DNA of 29,306 nucleotides from Conidiobolus incongruus B7586 (taxonomy: Eukaryota; Entomophthoromycota; Entomophthoromycetes; Entomophthorales; Conidiobolaceae): positions 1 through 29,306 of the forward strand of contig JNEM01016740.1 of assembly GCA_000697335.1 (NCBI GenBank). Reading direction: 5' to 3'. How positions within the stretch are numbered: the stretch's first letter is position 1; each line of letters begins with the position of its first letter. The notes under the pieces were generated by a model. It made no database searches, had not been told where the DNA came from, and saw nothing but the letters and a program-made list of their open reading frames with translations. The position numbers were made by a program, and so were the translations under genes. This document shows positions 21,939 through 29,306 of the stretch, in pieces.

Positions 21939-22388
21939 TTATTGGATTAAATGTTTCTTTGTACTTCTAGTACAAAAATAAGTCTGAAAAAACAATGAGA
22001 AATCTCGAAAATACCCAATTTTTCCATTTAGCAGATCTGGGAACAGAGTATTAGTTGCACTTTGAAGATATTGAGGCATAATGATATGAATTAAGTTGCT
22101 GACGACCGTTTGAGTGATTGTTGGTTCGAATGGTCGTTGATGAATTGGTCTTAAGGATAGTATGGCATTATTTTGTAAACATGGAATATGTAAATAGTTT
22201 ATTTTGGAAGAGTATTATGTGATAATAAGTGATAAAAGAGGAGGGGTCTCTTGAGAGTGCGTGTGAAGAGGGTGCTTTTTCTGTTATAGAAGTATTAGAC
22301 AGAATTGTGCAAGTCTTCACATTCTAAAGGGATTTGGGAAGTGAATACAATGACACTGGTTGAAATTTTAGAATTGTGACAAAAATAA
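21939..22388 (-). pseudogene. K-family member, copy 3: protein-like minus-strand frame of unknown function
   Basis: The minus strand is open for 91 codons from 22214 to the TAA at 21939 but has no ATG near its start. It contains RPFEPTITQTVVSNL, IHIIMPQYLQ and TNTLFPDLLNG. Copy 4 gives PFEPILEQLVV, SNLIQIIMPPKLQ and TNTLFPDLLN, and many of the base differences between them are synonymous (for example CCG/CCA, GAG/GAA, GTT/GTC, TTG/CTG). A second conserved block upstream (about 22260-22340, minus strand) reads KTCTILSNTSITEK against KSCTILPNSPITNK, preceded in both by an in-frame TAG at the same place. This looks like two coding pieces of a gene or element. Its right end abuts the TATA box of pseudogene E. 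Family not recognised. Confidence 0.45.
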
Positions 22389-22390
22389 AA

Positions 22391-22399
22391 TATAAATAC
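22391..22399 (+). promoter_or_regulatory. TATA box of pseudogene E
   Basis: TATAAATAC preserved exactly, 61 bp before the ATG at 22452, even though the gene is broken. Two other ATGs now lie between box and start, unlike in the intact genes. The box directly adjoins the end of K copy 3. Confidence 0.62.
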
Positions 22400-22451
22400 C
22401 CAATAATTTTTACGTCATCTATGTTTACATTAATTAAGCAAATGTACATTT

Positions 22452-23206
22452 ATGAATCAGTTCAAGGAATTACTAGGCACATTTATAACTTATTTTATGT
22501 CAGGTATTCAAGCAGAGAGTATTCCCTAATATAATCATTATTCCAGAAGCCTTAATACATATACCATTATTTTTGGTATCATTTATCTCATAATTGGATC
22601 GATTTTTTTCTTGAAAAAAGATTAATTCAATTTTGTCATGTTGTTGCTGGATTGGCTCTCTTTGTCATGATCATATTATGCATTGTAATTGCCCCTCCCA
22701 CTAATTCTTATTTTTAAAATAAAATGTCATGTGATGTAATTTTGATGGTTTTCAGTGGGGCTGGTCTAGTTGGAGCATTTTTATTTAGATATTTTGTAAT
22801 AGCAGGTATCTACCTGCTTGATTTCATTATTGGAGCTGAAATTGGTCTAATAATTAATTTCTTTATCCTCTATCCTTCTCTTGGTCTGCTTTTAGGTCTC
22901 ACTATTCCCCATGATCTAGTTGCTGTCTTTTTAACTTATTTTTATATCTATAAAATGATTGATATTATCACCACTTTTATTGGTTTCCAAACATTTATAG
23001 ATGGAATAAGCTCCTTTACTCTTATTAATTACTTTAGCTCTATGATTAATTCTAAGCCAGAGGCACTAAATGCTTCTTTTTGGGAAATGTTTGCTGGATC
23101 AATTGCTTTGGTATTGCTGGGTATGTGGTTTCAATTCTATCGATTTGGTAATTATGAATATATTCTAGTAAGAAAACTGATAGTATGTTCTGCCGATCAT
23201 TGTTAA
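22452..23206 (+). pseudogene. Recently broken TM198-like gene (pseudogene E), mosaic of F-like and C-like parts
   Basis: Starts MNQFKELLGTFITYFMSGIQA, a good signal peptide and close to MNQFKKLYSYFILFYFMAGVQA of gene F. One in-frame TAA follows soon after. A one-base loss in the FFLEKR stretch near 22610-22620 shifts the frame just before LIQFCHVVAGLALF (equivalent to LIRFCSGICG of F), and a second TAA lies near 22717. From 22724 to the end the frame is open for 160 residues and resembles gene C: LIINFFILYPSLGLLLGL, TFIGFQTFIDGISSFTLINY, LNASFWEMFAGSIALVLLGM, WFQFYRF and a final HC. Only three lesions and a retained TATA box make it the youngest pseudogene. A truncated product from 22724 would lack the signal peptide and first spans; I think it is not functional. 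Confidence 0.83.
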
Positions 23207-24263
23207 TTTTTATAAATTTCAATATATAAAAATCAATACTATATCTGAAAATTTTTTTCGAATTAATCTCCAACATTGAGTATATTATATTTATATTTTC
23301 GTTCTTTTTTGCATTTAAATATATGATTTCTAATTAACGTTTATCAGTGGTAATATTCGTTAAAATATTATATTTTTAATATTTTTCAAAATATATCTTA
23401 ATAAAAAAAGTAATCATACCATGCTTAAATTTTATAATCATTATTCTATACATATTTTTATTGAAATTATTACAATTTTAAAATTTTCTTTGAATAATAT
23501 ATTTTTCTTATAGCGTCATTCAAACTTCAATATTTTTTATTGACAGTTTTATTGAATAATATTTTAAATATTAAAATTCTAAATCAAAACAAGTTAATAA
23601 TTAATTTGGGTGAACCAATTCAAGTATCATTTGATCATATAAAATTTTAATATTAATAAATAATATTAAATATAATAGAATTTATAAAACTCCTTAATAT
23701 AAAATTGGTTTAACAACATCGATTTAAAATAGTCATCAATATATGTGCAAATAAGAAGATATTTTGGAAATATTAATAATGATTTGTAAAGATACTGGAA
23801 GTAATTACTATTATTTGATTTTTAAAATCTTAACAATATTCTATTAAGAATAATATTATATCAGCATTATTTATAATATCCAATTATCAGTATAAATTTA
23901 TAATTTTAGTAATATAACCTAAAGGATCATTGATCATAAGGATTATCATAGGTCAAAAAATTACAAATAATTAGTAATATCTCATTATTCCTAAATTGGA
24001 TTCTTTTATTTGTTTATTTTTTTTGTTTGAATATAATTTCTAGAAATAATGGGTAAGGTTTAACAAATTTTAATATAGCGATGAGAATATTATTATTCAA
24101 AAAAAATTTAATTTCTAATAAGTTCAATTCTTTTCCTTTCATATCAGGTTTGATGAATAATTATTATTGGATAAAATTTTAAGTTTAACATAAAATAGAA
24201 CATTTAGTCTAGAAACAAATAACATAAATTGCAATTTAGAAAATTAAATAAAATTGACAGGAG
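23207..24263. other. Spacer between pseudogene E and gene F
   Basis: AT-rich, nothing recognised. The minus-strand frame at 23052-23276 is antisense to pseudogene E and is not considered a gene. Confidence 0.5.
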
Positions 24264-24272
24264 TATAAATAC
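24264..24272 (+). promoter_or_regulatory. TATA box of gene F
   Basis: TATAAATAC 68 bp before the ATG at 24332, with no ATG between. TCACTA about 27 bp downstream (24291) fits a simple initiator. Confidence 0.7.
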
Positions 24273-24331
24273 AAATTTAATATCACTTATTCACTAATAG
24301 AATATTATATTATTTAATCCCCAATTTAATT

Positions 24332-25096
24332 ATGAATCAATTTAAAAAATTATATAGTTATTTTATACTTTTTTACTTCATGGCAGGTGTTCAAGCAGCT
24401 AGTACCTCCAGTTATTATAATTATGATCAAAAGGCTCTTAATATTGTTATGATTGTAGGTGGTGTTATTAGTATTATTACTGGCTTGATTTTCGTCTTTC
24501 TAGGAAAAAGATTAATTCGATTCTGTTCTGGAATTTGTGGATCGGTACTAGTTGCTGGAATTGCATATGCTATGATTATTGGTGTTGCTAATACAACTCA
24601 AAAAGAAATTCCAAATGGAGTTTATTTATTTGTAATAATTGGTGGTTGTTTTCTTGGAGCATATATTTTTGCATATTTTGCAAGAGCAGGTATATATCTT
24701 ATTGCACTTATTTTTGGAGCTCAACTTGGTCAAATAATTTACTTGTTTGCTGGTTATCCAGCTCTTGGTCTATTTTTGGGTCTGATTATTCCCCTTGGTC
24801 TAATAGCTAGCATTTTAGCTTATCGTTTTATGGATAAAATGGTCATTATTAGTACAGCATTTGTTGGTTCCCAAGCATTTATGAGAGGGATTGATATTTT
24901 TACCCAGATTGGTTATATCAGCTTCAGTATTTACGAGAGATATAATTTAACTAATACAGGTTTATGGGGAATGTTCGGGGGATCTATTGCTTTAGCACTT
25001 CTTGGTATGTGTGTTCAATTCTATTTTTTTAGATCTTATGGATATCTTCCGACAAAACTGAAAAATGATACAGAATCGAATCTAATTCCTTTATAA
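24332..25096 (+). CDS. TM7S3/TM198-like (DUF4203) seven-span membrane protein (gene F)
   Basis: Intact 254-residue protein. Residues 1-23 form a signal peptide (basic start, hydrophobic YFILFYFMAGV, cleavage likely after QAA). Spans lie near 36-56, 62-84, 97-117, 119-139, 142-163, 169-193 and 211-233. Family marks are GLIFVFLGKRLIRFCSG (51-67), ARAGIYLIALIFGAQLGQII (117-136), GYPALGLFLGLIIPLGLIA (141-159), DKMVIISTAFVGSQAFMRGI (168-187) and GGSIALALLGM (216-226). It is the only intact member without the C-terminal cysteine; the tail reads SNLIPL. It gives the best picture of the ancestral layout of the family: signal peptide plus seven spans. It probably sits in the plasma or endomembrane. 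Function unknown. Confidence 0.88.
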   Translation: MNQFKKLYSYFILFYFMAGVQAASTSSYYNYDQKALNIVMIVGGVISIITGLIFVFLGKRLIRFCSGICGSVLVAGIAYAMIIGVANTTQKEIPNGVYLFVIIGGCFLGAYIFAYFARAGIYLIALIFGAQLGQIIYLFAGYPALGLFLGLIIPLGLIASILAYRFMDKMVIISTAFVGSQAFMRGIDIFTQIGYISFSIYERYNLTNTGLWGMFGGSIALALLGMCVQFYFFRSYGYLPTKLKNDTESNLIPL

Positions 25097-25583
25097 AATA
25101 TTTCTATTATTTGGTAATATATATCAATTCCTTAAGTGTTCTATAATATTTAATTAAAAAGCATAACTTCAGTTTAACTTATTTGCATTATTTTGAAAAA
25201 CTATATTAAATTAATTTGAAAATGTTTAAATTTACTGTTATTGATTGTATTAAAATGATTCTAAACAATCACAATTGGTATCAAAAATTATATAAAAATA
25301 TCAATTGATGTTCAAATTTGATATTAAGAAAGGATGTATTATTTTAATTGAATGTATTGTATTTTTATACAATTACATCAGATAATAATATGCATACATG
25401 AATAATATTAAATCAAAGGATATTTTATAGATATTTTAGTAAAAACATTATTAATGGAACTTGTAAAATAAATAGATATTTATTAAACCAATGATATTTT
25501 TAAATGAAAAATATCCTAGTTTCGACGAAAAAAATCTTTAAAGTTACTTGACGAATAATCTTGAACTATTTTTAAACAAGGTT
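25097..25583. other. Spacer downstream of gene F
   Basis: AT-rich; includes the 3' flank of gene F. No gene recognised. Confidence 0.45.
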
Positions 25584-26052
25584 TTAATAAAAATTTAAAA
25601 AATATTTATGATTCGGAATTTTTTGAAATATTGTATTTAACAAATCCGGAAACAGAGTATTAGTGGTAGTTTGAAGCTTTGGAGGCATAATGATCTGAAT
25701 TAAGTTACTGGCATCTGAGAGTGAGCACTCGGCAACTTGGGTAACGACTAGTTGCTCGAGTATCGGCTCGAACGGGCCTTGGGGGGTAGGGATTAATGCT
25801 AAATTATACATCATTTTTGAGAGGATTCAGGGTACGGATGCTTAATTAGGGATTAGTGGTAATTAAATAAGTAGTAGAAATAGTTATGATAGTTAGTAGT
25901 GGAAGAAAAAAAGTAGAGTCCTTAAGAGAGTTTGTGAAGAGAGCGATTTGTTTGTTATAGGACTATTAGGGAGAATTGTGCAACTCTTGTTATTCTAAAG
26001 GAATTTTAGGTGTGAATACAAAGACACACTTTGAGATTCCAGGATTGTGGTA
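25584..26052 (-). pseudogene. K-family member, copy 4: protein-like minus-strand frame of unknown function
   Basis: A 76-codon minus-strand frame (25814 to 25584) begins MMYNLALIPTPQGPFEPILE and ends after LFPDLLNTIFQKIPNHKY. It is shared with copy 3 over PFEP, SNLI.IIMP..LQ and TNTLFPDLLN; an eight-residue run (TQVAECSL) is present only here. The block at about 25920-26000 reads KSCTILPNSPITNK as in copy 3, again just after a TAG. The copy is visibly richer in G and C than its surroundings. No membrane span, signal peptide or known motif. Homology to copy 3 continues a little past 26052 into the sequence that in copy 3 is the TATA region of pseudogene E (CAATAATTT near 26080). It could be the C-terminal exon of a host gene family or part of an unknown mobile element. 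Confidence 0.45.
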
Positions 26053-27928
26053 CAAAGTATTAGATTAACCAGCTTTTCAATAATTTAATCGAACGTTTTT
26101 TATATACTATATGAGGTTCAATCTAGTTTGTAATCACTTCAAAACTTATATTAGAAATGACTATCAATATCACTTAAATAATTTTTACATTTCCTATTAA
26201 TTATTCAAATTTAGACAATTTTATTAATTGAATATTTGTCAATGAGTTTATAATTGAGTAATGCTTCACTAATATTTCATTTTTTAATATATTTTTCAAT
26301 TTTATTTAATCATAAAAATTTTAATTATATTTGATAGCCAATTGTAAATATATATTAAATGTATATTTTATTAAAACGAAACTTCACATTCATATTAATA
26401 TAAACTCTTATCGAATCGTTTATTATATTGTTAAATCTAAAATTTAGCATTATATTCTAATTTTGTGATATTCAAAATATATGCCTTATTTATATTACTT
26501 ATATAATTTATCATGATTAAATCTAAAATATATGATATATTATATATGATTAAAATAGATATTTTTTATTTTTTTTTCTTAACAAAGTACAATATTAAGT
26601 GAAAAGAATATATTTTTCATAATTTTTAAATAATAAAACATTTGACCTTAATATAATTTTTTTTAATTTTATATATTCGCTTTAACTTTGTAATTTTTTA
26701 AAAAGTTAGAAAATTTAAAAAATAATGTATGTATATATATATATATATATTAAGCTTTTAAGGCTAATTCAAAATAATGTTGTGATATCCATAAAATTTA
26801 ATATTCGACATCAATATAGATATTTTAATATTGGAGTTTGATATTTTCAAAAATAAAGTTGTTGAAATACTTTTAATATGTATTGAAATAATGTTGAAAA
26901 TTATTGTTCTTCTATAAATAATTTTGGAAACTGACTAAAATTATCATAAAGCATCATACTGTTGTGGTTTATAATACGATTTTTCAATAAAGATGGTTTA
27001 TATTAAGTTATTTAAATAGTTGATTCAGTTAATGTTATAATCAATAAAAATAATAGTCTTAACTATCTAATCGAGGTGGACGCTTAATTTTGAAATCCAA
27101 CAATATTAAACAAACTCAAAAGCTTGGAAACTATATTTTCTAATAGGCTATTGTGGATTAAGACTGTTTTTACAATATATATAGTAGAGACTGCCCAATT
27201 TTTTATCATTGAAGAAATTATTCAAAAATATGTAAAATAAGAAGTTTTGAAATATAAATTCATATAATGTTTTGGAAAAAAAAATTATATTCCTCTTATT
27301 TATCAAAGTTTGATTTTAATTTTATTGAATAAAATAAATCTAGGATTATTTAATCTGATAATAATTTAATCCATTTTTAAAAGAAACTCAGAAAGAGATT
27401 GTAATTCACTATTATATAATATTTTGTGATGATTTAAAGTTATGAAATAATGGTTTTAACCTTAAACGATATCTTTATTGAAATAATATAGAACTCATAT
27501 TGTATTTTTTATTGAAATATTGTCGATTTTAAATGTTTTTATTCAATGTATAATATTCAAATATTTTATTTCTAGAGATATTCAATCTTATTGAGAGTTC
27601 AATTATATTCAGAACTTGAAATTATTAAAATATTACAATAGAACTGAAATATATTTAAAATATTGTGCAAAATGAATGTGAAACAGTATTGTTAAATATT
27701 TTCTTGTGTATGAGCTATACGATATTCATTAATCTTGCGTAAATTTAATAATTCTTGTATGTAATTAGATTACTAGATAATATTGACAGTTTTGATAATT
27801 GGAATAAAATGATTTTAATAAAACATAGAAAAAAGATGGAATAAAGGTATAGTATTAGAACATTTATGATTTTTTCATCAATTCGTACTATCCATTTCCA
27901 TTTTAAATTATATTAATTACTCATTTGC
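26053..27928. other. AT-rich spacer
   Basis: No open frame or recognised relic. Contains a TA dinucleotide run at 26732-26751. 26940-27200 is slightly less AT-rich but closed in every frame. Confidence 0.5.
26732..26751. repeat. TA microsatellite
   Basis: Ten uninterrupted TA units, the longest simple repeat in the window. Confidence 0.85.
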
Positions 27929-27936
27929 TATAAATC
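27929..27936 (+). promoter_or_regulatory. Possible worn TATA box of pseudogene G
   Basis: TATAAATC, one base off the start of the shared box, but only 30 bp before the ATG at 27959, far closer than in the intact genes. It may be chance in AT-rich DNA. Confidence 0.28.
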
Positions 27937-27958
27937 AGTTTAAGTCACTTTTATTTAA

Positions 27959-28674
27959 ATGACCTATTTTTTATCATGTATTCAAGTGCCATCATCCTCC
28001 TTTGATTAAAATACTAATATATACACCCTTGATACATTTGGAATTATCGTTGATATTATTTGTCTGGCAATTTAACGCAACATCATCTTCCTTTGAAAAA
28101 GATTGTCTCAATTTTTTCCGAGGTTGCTGGCTTTTCATCATTTGTTGTGATAGTATGAGCTACAACGTTTGGTGTTGCTGCTAACCCCAAATATTGAATT
28201 GCAGATATTGTCCTAATAGCGGCAATTATAGTTATTGGTTTTATGGTAGCAACTTTCTAATTGTATAAGCAAGCATTTATGTCGCAAGTTTCATTTTTGG
28301 AGTCAAAATTGGTTTAATGTTATATATTTTCATCAATTATATTATTCTTTTGATCAATGTTTTAAAATCAATATTTCATTTCGTCTTTTGGTTATCTTTT
28401 CAACTTAATGCTATATGAATAGAATGCTACTAAATAATATAGCATTTATTGGCTCCGAAGTATTTATATAAGTAGTAGGATTTTTAATCCATATTTGATA
28501 CCCAATTATTATCTTTGTATCTCGTTATTATCAGTTTTCACCTACTCTATTGGGAATATTGACTGGATCTATTGCTTTAGCGCACATCAGTATGTGGTTT
28601 CAATTAAATCAATTACCACTTATATTTCTTTGCAGCCAAGGAAGGATGAATGAATGTTTTCGTCAATCATTTAA
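27959..28674 (+). pseudogene. Decayed TM198-like gene, related to gene D (pseudogene G)
   Basis: Full-length homology with many lesions. It starts MTYFLSCIQVPSSSFD, matching MTYFLSSFPASSS of gene D. The FFGKRVVRFC block survives as FL.KRLSQFF, with a stop replacing the glycine. Later phases give ASFIFGVKIGLMLYIFIN (span 4), IAFIGSEVFI (the AFIGSQIFIEG motif) and SPTLLGILTGSIALAHISM, followed by WFQLN at the last span. About seven or more stops and several frame changes occur, so it is older than pseudogene E. The end is placed at the TAA where the paralogues terminate. No product expected. Confidence 0.8.
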
Positions 28675-29306
28675 ACGTTTGTTATTAAAATATACATTAT
28701 CAATTTTTAATTTTATTTAGAATTATGAATGATTGATAATATAGTTAAAAGGTCTATTAAGTTTATTAAAACAAAATATATATTAATATTTAAAAATATA
28801 TCAAACAAAGGAGAATATTTAAACTTTATATAGAATATTATTCTTATTTGATAAACCATTATAATCACCCAATTAATTTTAATATTTTTTTATCATTTTA
28901 TAAATTATTTTAATATAATAGCATAATTTGAAAAAGAATTTTTAAAATTATACTTTGATAAATATTAATATATCTCACTTACATAATAATTTCACCATAT
29001 CTGTATTAATATTTGTAATATTAAAATATTTATTGCGAATAGCTCAAATTTGATTAATTTTTTTACTGTATTTGATATATTTTTCAATAATAGCTAATAT
29101 TATATCATTTATTTTCTTATTATTATATGGCTTATATAAGTTCCTTTAGTTTATTACAATTATATTGTTTCCAAAATAATTTTTTATTTATTGATTCAAT
29201 TAAGTTTAAAATGATAAAAATCAAATAAATATATAACTTCAATTATTTTATATATATTTTAACTATAAATTTTATTAACATAATATTTATTTTTTTATTT
29301 ATATAT
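28675..29306. other. AT-rich spacer to the window end
   Basis: Stops in all frames; nothing recognised. The array may continue beyond the window. Confidence 0.5.

Noticed and set aside
22724-23206. Pseudogene E back half as a separate short gene
   Set aside because: It is open but starts in mid-domain, without the signal peptide and first two spans, and upstream homology with lesions shows it is part of a longer broken gene.
23052-23276. 74-residue minus-strand frame
   Set aside because: Antisense to the well-preserved end of pseudogene E.
5042-26052. Ciliate-type code in which TAA and TAG mean Gln
   Set aside because: It would open the exon-like islands and the K copies, but the intact genes use only CAA/CAG for Gln, four family members end in Cys-TAA at the same alignment point, and stops in B and G fall at Gly, Tyr and Ser sites.
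28002-28184. 60-residue plus-strand frame
   Set aside because: A piece of pseudogene G in a shifted frame, not a separate gene.
1-29306. CRISPR array, tRNA, rRNA or bacterial operon
   Set aside because: No regular direct repeats with spacers, no cloverleaf or rRNA motifs, and gene layout and promoters are eukaryotic in style.

Overview
This is a very AT-rich, gene-poor eukaryotic window; by eye about four fifths of the bases are A or T. Four intact single-exon genes (3668-4426, 14405-15127, 19874-20593, 24332-25096) encode related proteins of 239-254 residues with seven predicted membrane spans. The fold and motifs match the TM7S3/TM198-like domain (DUF4203). Two features argue for the standard nuclear code. 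The intact genes write all glutamines as CAA/CAG and most end in TAA just after a conserved C-terminal cysteine. In the broken copies, stops fall at non-glutamine sites. I cannot name the taxon: an AT-rich protist or an early-branching fungus both fit. There is no sign of bacterial organisation.

The window is a one-family, one-orientation gene array. Between the four intact genes lie four decayed copies on the same strand: 11266-11998, 16455-16765, 22452-23206 and 27959-28674. Every intact gene, and the decayed copy at 22452, has the same TATAAATAC box 61-106 bp upstream of its ATG. In the intact genes the first ATG after the box is the one used. The 11266 copy keeps a one-base variant of the box. 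Copies A and B form a divergent pair; C, D, E, F, G and H form the other branch. Copy E looks like a mosaic of an F-like front and a C-like back, which points to recombination or gene conversion within the array.

Region by region: (1) 1-760 holds the C-terminal part of a dead Tc1-type transposase. (2) 3096-3360 is an imperfect inverted repeat upstream of gene A. (3) 5042-7166 contains three exon-like islands of unknown origin, two of them inside an old large repeat (R1, about 5600-8420). Its partner R2 lies at about 17340-18680. (4) 9440-9880, 21408-21660, 21939-22388 and 25584-26052 are four copies of a second dispersed family (K). Two of these keep a protein-like minus-strand reading frame whose changes are largely synonymous. 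(5) 12708-14018 is a complete but dead mariner element with 39-40 bp terminal inverted repeats and flanking TA, sitting 0.3 kb upstream of the gene C promoter. The remainder is AT-rich spacer without recognisable genes.

The most interesting object is the birth-and-death array of TM198-like membrane proteins with a shared promoter, together with the unidentified K family scattered among them. No enzyme, toxin, CRISPR array, tRNA or rRNA was recognised.
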